A stretch of 64,000 bases of DNA from Prorocentrum cordatum (taxonomy: Eukaryota > Sar > Dinophyceae > Prorocentrales > Prorocentraceae): positions 65,001 to 129,000 of the forward strand of contig CAUYUJ010014189.1 of the NCBI GenBank assembly GCA_963575745.1. Direction: 5' to 3'. This document shows positions 42,867 to 53,142 of this stretch, piece by piece. A program made the position numbers and the translations under genes. How positions within the stretch are numbered: the stretch's first letter is position 1; every line of letters begins with the position of its first letter. The notes beneath the pieces are model-generated. The model was not told the origin of the DNA and did no database searches. It worked only from the letters and a program-made list of their open reading frames with translations.

Positions 42867-43033
42867 GGCATAAACATACACTTTCGGAGCTGCGCTCGGA
42901 TCTCTTAGGTCTGCGCTGGGCCCCCTTGGCGACGCCTCTGGCGCCGCCACTGGCGCGCTCCGCGCGCCAGGCAGGGGCGTCCAGCGCCGACCCGAGAAAC
43001 CCGCGGGAGCTCCGGAAGTTCATGGTTATGCGG
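42867..43033 (+). mobile_element. Introner family 1, copy C
   Basis: Complete element from GGCATAAACATACAC to TTCATGGTTATGCGG, with arms GGAGCTGCGCTCGGATCTCT and CCCGCGGGAGCTCC. It lies about 90 bp 3' of the fumarate reductase stop and 5' of a pyrimidine tract ending GTGGCAG (AG 43111-43112). Confidence 0.85.
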
Positions 43034-43112
43034 TTGCTTCTCCCTCTGATCATATCCTCTTGTCCCTTCTTTTCTCTTCCCTCCTCCTCGTCACCTTCCT
43101 CCACTGTGGCAG

Positions 43113-43303
43113 CCCTCTATGCACTAGTCGTGTCGGAGGGCATCGCTTCCGCGGTGAGTGAAGGCTCACTTCCACGGTCGGACGTCCGAAGAGGGAAAAA
43201 TATGCGCTCCCGCCGGCTCCCTCGCGTCCCAGGAAGAGGCCGTCCAGTTCATTCAACTAGCTTGCAACATTCCCCCAGCACCCGAGAGGTGGATGGGCGA
43301 GTT
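43113..43303 (+). CDS. Small exons of an unidentified gene between introners
   Basis: Exon 43113-43153 reads LYALVVSEGIASA and ends at a canonical GT donor (GCG|GTGAGT). A 79-bp GT-AG intron ends CGCGTCCCAG, and the next exon from 43233 reads EEAVQFIQLACNIPPAPERW then MGEFG before introner copy D. The two join in phase. A further exon may start after copy D (AG at about 43479), with frames open to about 43860. No family recognised. The gene could start upstream of copy C. Confidence 0.4.
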
Positions 43304-43317
43304 CGGAGAAAAAACAC

Positions 43318-43456
43318 GTGCATAAACACGAACCGTCGGAGCTCCGCGTGGACTTCTTGGAATTCCGCTGGGCCCCCCTCCCCGGAGGCGCTGCCAGGTG
43401 GACCTGGCGCCGATCCAAGAAATCCGCGCAGAGCTCGGAAAGTCCATGCTATGCCG
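43318..43456 (+). mobile_element. Introner family 1, copy D
   Basis: From GTGCATAAACACG to CATGCTATGCCG, with arms GGAGCTCCGCGTGGACTTCT and GATCCAAGAAATCCGCGCAG. It separates an exon-like segment from a possible downstream exon. Confidence 0.85.
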
Positions 43457-44091
43457 TTTTAGCTGTCTCTGCGAATGCAGCTCTCTCCGCCTTTGCTGCC
43501 CCAGCGGCCCGTCCAGAGACGATGTCCAGGCTCTGGAGCATCGCCATGGCACGGGGACGCCGACGGCAGTTCCTGCCCGTCTGGAGCAGGGCTCGGAGGC
43601 GGCACCCCGTTTCGGACGAAGCGCAGTGCTCTCCACGTGTTTCTTGACGACGCGAGGCGGGTCAGTGCCTCTGGTGCGCCTGGCGGCGACGCAGCTGCCA
43701 GGGTTTCCCGAGAGCACCTGCCCGGAGGGCTCTGGACGGCCGATGCCCTGCACCTCTTCAGTCCTCGTCAACTCCACGGGGGGGAGCTCCGACTGCTTCG
43801 GGTGGCCCTGGAGTGGCCCTGGCTTGTGGGAGGCAGGATGTTTCGGGATGTTTTTTGTTTGTTTGTTTGTTTTGTTTTGTTCCCCCCCCGTTCGTTTTTG
43901 TTGTACCCCTCTTCATGGTTCGGGGGTCTGAGGACATCTTCGGGCCATCTCGTGGCCGCGGTCGGGTCGGACTCGAAAAATCGCTGCGGAGGGACCTTGG
44001 GTACGGAAGGAATGAAGAATCAGCGGGTGTTTGGCTATCTTCCAGATCTAAGAAAGCGCTCAAGCGTCTAAGGGGCTTAATCATCCGCTAA

Positions 44092-44113
44092 ACCATGGCC
44101 GTTCTGGCTCAAG
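44092..44113 (+). other. Relict dinoflagellate spliced leader (dinoSL)
   Basis: Reads A, CCATGGCCGT, then TCTGGCTCAAG. It matches the 22-nt leader at 17 of 21 fixed positions, and all four differences are transitions. One of them turns the leader's GTAG into ATGG, creating a spurious upstream ATG at 44095. It lies 62 nt 5' of the likely true start. Confidence 0.78.
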
Positions 44114-44175
44114 CGTTCGGTCGCGCTGTTTTTTATACTGAACGAGTAGCTGCCCGAATTTCAGTTGCAGCGACG

Positions 44176-46518
44176 ATGCCTTCGGTGCTCACCTGTTGCG
44201 TTGCGGTTGTGCTGCTTGCCCAGTCGGAAGCCCGAGACTGCTCGAACGGCGCCTGCGCCGCAGACGACGATGCTGCTGCTATGCTGCAGACAAGGTCACC
44301 CCTGCTACGGAACAGTGTCAGTGTCTGCGAGGAGGGCGACCACGTGCCCTGTCCCGGCTCTGGCAACATGTGCGCCGGAAACCAGTGCTGCCCTCGCACC
44401 GCGGAGTCGGGCGGCAAGACGTTCCCGTGCCCGTCGGCCGCAGACAGCTTCGCCGGCTGTGAGAACAATACGAAGCTGAGCACATGCCCTCCGGGTGGAG
44501 GGACGGCGACCACGCTGGCGATTGGCGAGGAGGAGGGCCCTCCGGGCGGAGGGACGCCGACCACTCTGATGGTTGGCGAGGAGGAGAGCCCTCCGGGCGA
44601 AGGGACGGCGACCACTCTGATGGTTGGTGAGGAAGAGGGCCCTCCGCCGGCAGGCTGCAAGGAGGGCGACCACGTGCCCTGTCCCGGCTCTGGCAACATG
44701 TGCGCCGGAAGCCAGTGCTGCCCTGGCACCGCGGAGTCGGGCGGCAAGACGTTCCCGTGCCCGTCGGCCGCAGACAGCTTCGCCGGCTGTGAGAACAATA
44801 CGAAGCTGGGCACATGCCCTCCGGGCGGAGGGACGGCGACCACGCTGGCGGTTGGCGAGGAGGAGGGCCCTCCGGGCGGAGGGACGCCGACCACTCTGAT
44901 GGTTGGCGAGGAGGAGAGCCCTCCGGGCGAAGGGACGGCGACCACTCTGATGGTTGGTGAGGAGGAGGGCCCTCCGCCGGCAGGGTGCAAGGAGGGCGAC
45001 CACGTGCCTTGTCCTGGCTCTGGCAACATGTGCGCCGGAAACCAGTGCTGCCCTCGCACCGCGGAGTCGGGCGGCAAGACGTTCCCGTGCCCGTCGGCCG
45101 CAGACAGCTTCGCCGGCTGTGAGAACAATACGAAGCTGGGCACCTGCCCTCCGGGCGGAGGGACGGCGACCACGCTGGCGGTTGGCGAGGAGGAGGGCCC
45201 TCCGGGCGGAGGGACGCCGACCACTCTGATGGTTGGCGAGGAGGAGAGCCCTCCGGGCGAAGGGACGGCGACCACTCTGATGGTTGGCGAGGAGGAGGGA
45301 CCTACGGCGACCACTCTGATGGTTGGCGAGGAGGAGAGCCCTCCGGGCGGAGGGACGGCGACCACTTTGATGGTTGGCGAGGAGGATGGCCCGACGGCGA
45401 CCACTCTGGCGGTTGGCGAGGAGGAGGGCCCTACGGCGACCACTCTGATGGTTGGTGAGGAGGAGGGCCCTACGGCGACCACTCTGATGGTTGGCGAGGA
45501 GGAGAGCCCTCCGGGCGGAGGGATGGCGACCACTCTGGCGGTTGGTGAGGAGGAGGGCCCTCCGCCGGCAGGCTGCAAGGAGGGCGACCACGTGCCCTGT
45601 CCTGGCTCTGGCAACATGTGCGCCGGAAACCAGTGCTGCCCTCGCACCGCGGAGTCGGGCGGCAAGACGTTCCCGTGCCCGTCGGCCGCAGACAGCTTCG
45701 CCGGCTGTGAGAACAATACGAAGCTGGGCACCTGCCTTCCCGGCGGAGTGACGGCGACCTCTCTGATGGTTGGCGCGGAGCAGGGCTCTCCGGGCGGAGG
45801 GACGCCGACCACTCGGATGGTTGGCGAGGAGGAAGGCCCTACGGCGACCACTCTGATGGTTGGTGAGGAGGAGAGCCCTACGGCGACCACTCTGATGGTT
45901 GGCGAGGAGGAGAGCCCTATGGCGACCACTCTGATGGTTGGTGAGGAGGAGAGCCCTCCGGGCGGAGGGACGGCGACCACTTTGATGGTTGGCGAGGAGG
46001 AGGGCCCGACGGCGACCACTCTGGCGGTTGGCGAGGAGGAGGGCCCTACGGCGACCACTCTGATGGTTGGTGAGGAGGAGGGCCCTACGGCGACCACTCT
46101 GATGGTTGGCGAGGAGGAGAGCCCTCCGGGCGGAGGGATGGCGACCACTCTGGCGGTTGGTGAGGAGGAGGGCCCTCCGCCGGCAGGCTGCAAGGAGGGC
46201 GACAACGTGCCCTGTCCCGGCTCTGGCAACATGTGCGCCGGAAACCAGTGCTGCCCTGGCACCGCGGAGTCGGGCGGCAAGACGTTCCCGTGCCCGTCGG
46301 CCGCAGACAGCTTCGCCGACTGTGAGAACAATACGAAGCTGGGCACCTGCCCTCCCGGCGGAGGGACGGCGACCACTCTGATGGTTGGCGAGGAGGTCTA
46401 TCTAGCGGCCTGCGGCAAGTCCCGCCACTGTGTCAGCGCAGCATTCCGGGTTGCGACAATTCGAAGGGGCGCGGGAGGCCGTCACGTGTGTTTTGTCGTG
46501 TCCCCACGCTTTGGGTAG
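44176..46518 (+). CDS. Secreted cysteine-rich repeat protein, probably retroposed
   Basis: Intronless, 780 residues from the ATG at 44176. That start gives a signal peptide (MPSVLTCCVAVVLLAQSEAR), whereas the in-frame ATG at 44095 lies inside the relict leader. A short acidic pro-region (DDDAAAMLQTR) follows, then five copies of a module with eight cysteines (EGDHVPCPGSGNMCAGNQCC, then GGKTFPCPSAADSF, NNTKLGTC) at about 44326, 44658, 44988, 45574 and 46189. They are separated by runs of a TATTLMVGEEEGP spacer. Similar CPGS...CAGNQCCP modules are, to my knowledge, common in dinoflagellate extracellular and cell-wall-related proteins; the function is unknown. Modules are nearly identical in DNA, implying recent duplication or gene conversion. 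After GGCGAGGAG the 46397-46518 tail (GTCTATC...) lacks the pattern and may be read-through past a lost end. Confidence 0.78.
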   Translation: MPSVLTCCVAVVLLAQSEARDCSNGACAADDDAAAMLQTRSPLLRNSVSVCEEGDHVPCPGSGNMCAGNQCCPRTAESGGKTFPCPSAADSFAGCENNTKLSTCPPGGGTATTLAIGEEEGPPGGGTPTTLMVGEEESPPGEGTATTLMVGEEEGPPPAGCKEGDHVPCPGSGNMCAGSQCCPGTAESGGKTFPCPSAADSFAGCENNTKLGTCPPGGGTATTLAVGEEEGPPGGGTPTTLMVGEEESPPGEGTATTLMVGEEEGPPPAGCKEGDHVPCPGSGNMCAGNQCCPRTAESGGKTFPCPSAADSFAGCENNTKLGTCPPGGGTATTLAVGEEEGPPGGGTPTTLMVGEEESPPGEGTATTLMVGEEEGPTATTLMVGEEESPPGGGTATTLMVGEEDGPTATTLAVGEEEGPTATTLMVGEEEGPTATTLMVGEEESPPGGGMATTLAVGEEEGPPPAGCKEGDHVPCPGSGNMCAGNQCCPRTAESGGKTFPCPSAADSFAGCENNTKLGTCLPGGVTATSLMVGAEQGSPGGGTPTTRMVGEEEGPTATTLMVGEEESPTATTLMVGEEESPMATTLMVGEEESPPGGGTATTLMVGEEEGPTATTLAVGEEEGPTATTLMVGEEEGPTATTLMVGEEESPPGGGMATTLAVGEEEGPPPAGCKEGDNVPCPGSGNMCAGNQCCPGTAESGGKTFPCPSAADSFADCENNTKLGTCPPGGGTATTLMVGEEVYLAACGKSRHCVSAAFRVATIRRGAGGRHVCFVVSPRFG

Positions 46519-46520
46519 CC

Positions 46521-48676
46521 GTGATGATGACGATGCTGATGATGATGATGAGGATGATGATGCTGCTGCTACTGATGATGATGATGATGAGGATGATGAT
46601 GATGCTGATGATGATGATGATGATGACGATGATGATGATGAGGATGAGGATGAGGATGCTGAAGATGAGGATGACGACGATTCCGATTATGATGATGATG
46701 ATGATGCTGATGCTGATGATGATCATGATGCTGATGGTGAAGAATTTGATGGTTAACATTAATAGTATTGTAATGCTGATGCTGGTGGTGATGACGATGG
46801 TGATAACGCGGATGATACTGACCATGCTGATGATGCTGATGCTGGTGGATCATGATGGTGATGATAGTGATGTATGATGATGACGGTGATAATGATGATT
46901 ATGATGCTGATGCTGTTAATCATGATGATGATGTTTATGTTGTGGATGATGATGATGATGGTGATGATGATGATGATGATGATCATGATGATGATGATGA
47001 TGATGATGGTTAAGAATGTTATGATGAATATGATGAATATGATGATGCTGATGATGATGCTGGTGGTGCTGATGAGGATAACGACGCTGATGATACTGAT
47101 CATGCTGATGATGCTGATAGTAGTGGGTGATAATGGTGATGGTGATGGTGATGACGATGATGATGGTGGTGATGATGACGCTGATGATGATGATAAAGAT
47201 CCCGATAATGATGACGATGATGATGATGATGATGATGATGACGTGGATGATGCTAATGCTGATGATGATGGTGAAGATGACGGCGATGCTGCTGCTGATG
47301 ATGCCGATGATGACGATTATGATGATGATGATGGATTGATGATGATGATGATGACGACGACGATGACGATGATGATGATGATGATGATGATGATGTTGAC
47401 GCTGATGCTGATGATGATGATGATGATGATAATGGTGATGATGATGATGATGCTGATGATGATGCTGCTGCTGCTGATGCTGCTGCTGCTGATGATGATG
47501 ATGATGCTGCTGCTGCTGATGATGATGATGATGGAGAAGAAGATGAAGCCGATTCTGATTATGATGACGCTGATGCTTCATGATGATCCTGGGCACGATA
47601 GTCATGCTTCGACTTCTGCTGCTGATGATGGTGATGTCGCCGATTGTGGTGGTGGTGGTTGTGATGCTCCTGCTGCTAATGATGATAATCATGATGATGC
47701 ATGTGATGATTGTGATGCCTGTGATGACACTTACGAAGATGGTGTGTGATGATGATGATGCAGGTGATCATGATGATCATGATGATGCTGATGATGCTGC
47801 TGCTGCTGATGATGATGATGCTGATGATGGTGGTGGTGCTGATGACGAAGATGCTTAGCATGATGATGGTGATGATGATGATGCTGATGATGATGATGGT
47901 GTTGATGATGAAGATGCTTGTGATGGTAGTGATGCTGATGCAGGTGGTGATGATGGTGATGATGATGATGCTGATGATGATGATTATGCTGTTGCTGATG
48001 CTGACCATGAGGCTGATGATACTGATACTAATGATGCTGATGGTGGTGTTGATGGTGATGCTGATGATGCTGATGATGATGCTGCTGCTTGTGATGATGC
48101 TGATGATGCAGCAGGTGATGATGATGATGATGATGATGATGATGGCGAGAATGATGATGATGATGCTAATGCTGATGCTGATGATGAGGCTGAAGATAGT
48201 GATACAAATGATGATGATGATTATGATGATGATGATGATGGTCATGATTTTGATGATGATGATGATGATGATGATGCTGAAGAAGATGATGATGATGTTT
48301 ACCATGGTGGTGGTGATCATGTTGATAGCGATGATGATGCTGATGATGATGATGATAATGATGGTGATGCTGCTGATGATGATGCTGATGATGATGATGA
48401 TGCTGATGATGATGATGCTGATGATGATAACGATGATGCTGATGATGCTGCTGCTTATGATAATGATGATGATGGTGGTGGTGGTGATGATGATTATGAC
48501 GATGATCATGATCATGAGCATGATGATGATGATGATGAGGATGATGACGAGGATGAGGATGATGATGGTGGTGTTGGTGGTGATACTGATGATGATGATG
48601 ATGTTGATGATGATGATGATGGTGATGCTGATAATGCTGATGCTGATGCTGATGATGAGGATGATGATGGTGCTGC

Positions 48677-48719
<43 letters not shown>

Positions 48720-48922
48720 ACTGCTGCTGATCATGATGATGCTGACGACGATGATGATGAGGATGATGATGATGCTGCTGATGATGATGCTGACCATGAT
48801 GATGATGACGAGGATGATGAGGGTGATGGCGATGATGCTGATGAATATTATGATGATTGTGGTGGTGGTGATGATGATGATGATGCTGATGAGTGTGATG
48901 ATGCTGCTGCTGCTGATCATGG

Positions 48923-48954
<32 letters not shown>

Positions 48955-49030
48955 CTGATGCTGATGCTGATGCTGATGATGATGCTGATGATGATGATGA
49001 TGATGATGATGCTGATGCTGATGCTGATGC

Positions 49031-49069
<39 letters not shown>

Positions 49070-49074
49070 GGATG

Positions 49075-49148
<74 letters not shown>
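46521..49148 (+). repeat. (GAT)n megasatellite, about 2.6 kb
   Basis: GAT triplets with GCT, GGT and GAC variants throughout. Long frames on both strands are low-complexity homopolymers. The tract together with the following GGA section is bracketed by AGGCCGTCACGTGTG (46476) and AGGCCGTCACATGTG (49390). Confidence 0.97.
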
Positions 49149-49152
<4 letters not shown>

Positions 49153-49386
49153 GAGGAGGAGGAGCAGGAGGAGGAGCAGGAGGAGAAAGGAGGATTTGGA
49201 AGAGGAGGATGAAGATGAAGATGAGGATGGGGATCATCAGGATGATGTGAAGGAAGAGGAGAAGGAGGAGCAGGAGTTGGAGCAGGAGGAGGAGGAGGAG
49301 GAGGACGAGGAGTAGGAGGAGGAGGAGGAGGAGGAGGAGGAGGAGGAGGAGGAGGAGGAGGAGGAGATGGAGGAGCAGGAGGAGGA
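49149..49386 (+). repeat. (GGA)n tract
   Basis: GGA triplets with CAGGAG and GATGAAGATG sections. Confidence 0.95.
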
Positions 49387-49439
49387 GGAAGGCCGTCACA
49401 TGTGACCATTTTTGTCTTCACTCGTTGAGGAGCCCTCGT

Positions 49440-49580
49440 CAAACTTGCTTGGGCCCTCTTGCTTGGGCCCTCTTGTGGCTGTCTTGGCCTCCCGTGAGGC
49501 GGTCTTTCGGGGCCCTTGGGGGCCCTCTTGGGTCGTTTTGGGGTTCTACGATCTGAGGCCGTCTTGGGGTTCGTTTGGGC
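49440..49580 (+). repeat. GGCCCTCTTGGGG array
   Basis: About ten degenerate units, again next to a (GGA)n tract. Confidence 0.8.
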
Positions 49581-49826
49581 CGTCTTGAAAGCATCTGGGC
49601 CTCGGGAGCGCGCACCTGCCGCATTTTACGGACGATTGTGATCTCGGGAGCGCGAGTTCTGCGTATTTTGCAAGGGAGTGTGGCCTCGGGAGAGGGGATG
49701 ATGCATGCAGGCCAGCGCTGGTAGAGGGGGGAGGGGTGCCTTGGAAGATTGTAGGCAACCCTGCCAGACAGCACTTGTACGCCAGAAGAAGACGTTGTCG
49801 ACTGCTCCGACAGTGGCGCGCAGGCT

Positions 49827-50000
49827 TCCTGGCGCCAACATCGCAGAGCGGATTTCGTTCGGAAACCGATGGGAGGGGCCCCCGTGAGATGCACTTCGTT
49901 TTTTTCGCTCGCCGTCTCGGGGCCTTGCATTGCCAGAAACCCCTGCAGAAATCCTCTGCAGCACGCCTGCAGGGTCGGTGCAGTGGTGAGCTGCCCGCGC
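49827..50000 (+). repeat. Dispersed repeat ending CTGCAGGGTCGGTGCAGTG
   Basis: GCCAACATCGCAGAGCGGAT then TTCGTTCGGAAACCGATGGG recurs at 55650. TTTTTCGCTCGCCGTCTCGG...GTCGGTGCAGTG recurs at 50793 and 55802. It brackets both 90-bp arrays. Confidence 0.75.
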
Positions 50001-50369
50001 GAGGCCCCGCGCGGGCACCCCCGTCTGCCATGTGGCGTGCTGCGCGGGCGGCCCGCGCAAGCCGCGGCGCCGGGCCGACGCGGCGTCTCGCCGCGCAAGA
50101 CCCGCTCCCCTCTCGTGCCGCCCACCCGGACCCTCTGGTTAGTATCGTTCAACCGATCCCCATCCCCATGCTCATCCCCTTCGAGACCCCCACCAAATTA
50201 CACCCCCAGCTGCGGGCTACACATCTCGAAGCCCGAAGGGTACGGCCTATATCCCCATCTAGGGGGGCAAATCGGCCAGTGGGGCCCAGCCCACGCTGGT
50301 GGGGAAGAGGATCGGGTAAACGATACTCATCCGGCACGCCCCAGCGTGCCAGGGGGGCCAACATCGCCG

Positions 50370-50705
50370 AGCCCCACTGGGAGCTCCACCGACAGCGGAG
50401 CCTACAGCGCCTGTGGAGTTCCGCCGAAGACGCCAGCGGCTTCGTTCGCATGGCGCCACCGCACCCCATGTCGGCACACCCCTCACACGTTTCGTGGCCC
50501 CATGAAGAGCTCCACCCAGCGGGCAATGCGGCTGTGTTCGCATGTCGCCACCGCGCCAATTTCGGCACACCCCTCAAGACGTTTCGTGGCCCCATGGGGA
50601 GCTTCACCGAAGGCCCTGGCGGCTGCGCTCGCATGGCCCCGTCGCACCCGTTTCGGCGCACCCCTTGCACGTCTCTTGGCCCCATAGGGAGCTCCACCGA
50701 CAGCG
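50370..50705 (+). repeat. About 90-bp tandem repeat, array a (four copies)
   Basis: Units contain CGTTTCGTGGCCCCATGGGG, AGCTCCACCGAAGGCC, GCGTTCGCATGGC and TTTCGGCACACCCCTC. The array ends in CGACAGCGGAACTCACAACG, as array b does. Confidence 0.85.
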
Positions 50706-51007
50706 GAACTCACAACGCCTGATTCAAAACTGCATGGCGTTGGGTCTTCCTTTCGCCAGGATAATTCCTGACGGGGCCGAAGAGAGCTATGAGACTGTTT
50801 CGGGGCTTTGCATTGACAGATATCCACGCGAAAGTCCGCTGCAGCACGTCTGCAAGGTCGGTGCAGTGCAACGTGCCAGGGGGCACGGTGGCGGATTCTG
50901 CGTTGGGCCAGGCCTCCGAGGCGATTGCTCGTCGCGGCGTGCCCGCGGGCGCTGCTGGCCCGCCGCAGCGGCTGCCGCCAGCGAGTGCGAGCGCGGCGGG
51001 GGGGCAG

Positions 51008-52481
51008 TGCACCGTCTTGGTTGCCGGCGGCGAGGCCGACTACAACCTGCAGTCGCTGTTGCAGCGCCTCGAGGGCTCCGAGGGCAGGTGTCAGGCGAGC
51101 GACGTGCAAAAGCTTCGGGTGCAACTCCTTGGAGGTCAAATTCTGACTTTGCCCTGTCGATCCGGCCCACTCTGGCTTAATCCCGCTTAATCTCGCTCAA
51201 TCCGCGGCCTCCTTTGGCGTGGTAGTCCGCCAACGGGGCTTACTTCTCCCTGATCCTTCAGACGAAGACCTCCCAGGATTTCCCTCCTAAGAAAGCAGGG
51301 TCATCTTCAACGACATTGGCGCGTACGTTGCCCGCATGAGGTCGCGCTTGAGCGCCCTGCTTTCCGATGTGGCGCGCCGTGCTGGCGGGCCGCGAAAGCC
51401 GCCGGGTAAAGTCGCTGTGGCGTCTCGCGTAAGACCCGTTTCTTGTCGTCGCTCAGGTGGTGTGTCTGCTCGTCAGCGGGGCGAAGGTCGAAACGCAAAA
51501 ACGGCATAAACATAACACTTGGAGGTCCGCACGGATGTCTTCGGTTGGCGCTGGATCCCCCTCCTTTGGTGCGCTTCGCGCGCCAAGGGCTGTCCAGCGC
51601 CGACCCAAGAGGCCCGCTCGGACCTCCGAATGCTGATGGTTATGTTTTTTTTGTCTTTCTAGAAGGGCAGTCCGCAGGTGGCGTGGGATCTGGAGACCGA
51701 CAGCCTCACGGTCGATGGAACTCCAGTGAAGCCCACTGCAATGTTCCTGCGGTACGACGTCTTTGGCACCGACGTTTCCCCGCTGACTAGGCAGGCGTTC
51801 TGGGAGCTCTTCGACGGCTACGCGCGGTCTCACTCGCAGCAAGTGCGCCTCCTGAATGTGGGCTATGGCGGAAAGACCAACAAGCTGATGACTTTGATGA
51901 TGGCCAAGTCTCTTGGGCTCGAGACGCCCCAGACCCTGGCCACCAACAGTCCGGTGATGGCCACGGACTACCTGGGACAGCACGCTTCCAAGATAACCAA
52001 GCCGCTGGGTGGTGGTGCAACGACCAAGAGGCTCCACGAGGTGTTAGACAGGAGCCAGAAGGGGATGCCCGCGGCGTTTGTCCAGGAAGAGCTGATCTCA
52101 CCGGAGATGCGCGTCTTCGGTGTCGACGGCGCCTTCCTGTGCTTGGGGCTTCACAGCCCCTCCATCGATTACAGGGAGCACCAGGACGCGAAGCTGAGCC
52201 TGAAGTCATCATGCCCCGCGGAGCTAGTCCCTAAGCTGCACAGCATCATGAACCGCATGGGACTTCGGTATGGCGCTGCAGACTTCAAGACGCGAGCATC
52301 TGATGGCGCCTGGGTCTTCCTGGAGATGAACTCCGAGCCTATGTTCTCCGCGTTCGACAAAGCGTCTGGCGGCCTGCTGCGGGACATGATCGGCTCGTGG
52401 CTGGAGGGCAACTTCTCCCCATACCACGGCTGCACGGACGCGAAGTCGCCCGTCATGTGCGTGAAGGGTTCCGAGAAGTGA
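51008..52481 (+). CDS. ATP-grasp enzyme (RimK/MvdD-like), several exons
   Basis: The main exon 51663-52481 follows TTTTTTGTCTTTCTAG and encodes KGSPQVAWDLETDSL, TAMFLRYDVFG, GGATTKRLHEVL, AFVQEELISPEMRVFGVDG, RYGAADFKTRASDGAWVFLE and MNSEPMF. The order (preATP-grasp strand, conserved RYDVF, glycine-rich loop, ExxI, LExNxxP-like metal site) fits ATP-grasp ligases related to RimK and the RiPP-maturing MvdC/D enzymes, which join a carboxylate to an amine using ATP. Short upstream exons are proposed: 51008-51087 (TVLVAGGEADYNLQSLLQRL), 51299-51338 (VIFNDIGAYVARM, joined in phase by GT-AG) and 51457-51492 (VVCLLVSGAKVE). The junction after 51338 and the donor at 51492 are unresolved, and the true start was not found. 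The last intron holds an introner. The substrate cannot be inferred. Confidence 0.65.
51503..51644 (+). mobile_element. Introner family 1, copy E, in the ATP-grasp gene
   Basis: From GGCATAAACATAACAC to GATGGTTATG, with arms GGAGGTCCGCACGGATGTCT and its complement near 51600-51628 (CCAAGAGGCCCGCTCGGACC). The intron runs from about 51493 to 51662 and ends TTTTTTGTCTTTCTAG. Confidence 0.85.
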
Positions 52482-53140
52482 GCCCTTCCTGCAAGGAAAG
52501 ATCTTTGACTCGACGCATGGCAACGCCCTACAACAGATAGGGCGTAGTCAGAGCTGGATCTGACTCTTTCCTAATGGTAAGTTATAGCATTCGGCATGGA
52601 TGAGGAAACAGAGGGTTTGGCGTAGCTGCGTTGGTAGTAACCTCGTGGTTTAGATGCATCGCGCGGCGTGCGCGGCAACAGCTGCGCGCAGCGCGCGTTC
52701 TCAGAGCAGGCGCAGGTACATCTAGCTTTCGCTCGGGCTCATGTCTATGCCTCTAGTTGTTGACGCTTCGCGTATCCCTGAACAAGCCCATTCAAACACG
52801 ATGCCCAGGCGAGCTGCCTTTTCCAGGGAAGTCTCGAAACAAATCAGTGGACCTAAGAGCCGTATGTTTTCCAAAACGCTTGTGTCGCGAAGTGTCCAGC
52901 GAAAGTGCGGCCGCGCCAGTGCACTGCATGGTACCCCAGTCGGTAGGGAAACGACAGGGGGAACATTATTGGGGGAAGGGAACTATGCACATGCGCCGAC
53001 CTTGGCCAGGTCCATCCTGAGCCCAGGATCGGTGCATACGTGCACAGATCTTTTTCCTTTGCATTAGGGAGAGGCCCCCTGCCCTGGGGCCATCTTGGGG
53101 CTGTCTTGGGGCTATGTTCGGGCATCTCTGCCGTTCTTAG
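52482..53140. other. 3' flank of the ATP-grasp gene, no further gene
   Basis: Contains GACGCTTCGCGTATCCCTGA (52760), a word shared with 1131 and with intron 1 of the fumarate reductase gene near 39893, and a short TCTTGGGGC run before the (GGA)n tract. Confidence 0.4.
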
Positions 53141-53142
53141 GG

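Noticed and set aside
43475-43870. Possible esterase-like C terminus (GLWTADALHLFSPRQ) after introner D
   Set aside because: The resemblance to SGNH-hydrolase ends is too short. The frame is one of three open ones and no upstream exon joins clearly.
44133-46376. 747-codon minus-strand frame
   Set aside because: It is the antisense of the cysteine-rich module gene. The plus strand has a signal peptide, a relict leader and a cysteine pattern, so the antisense frame is a shadow.
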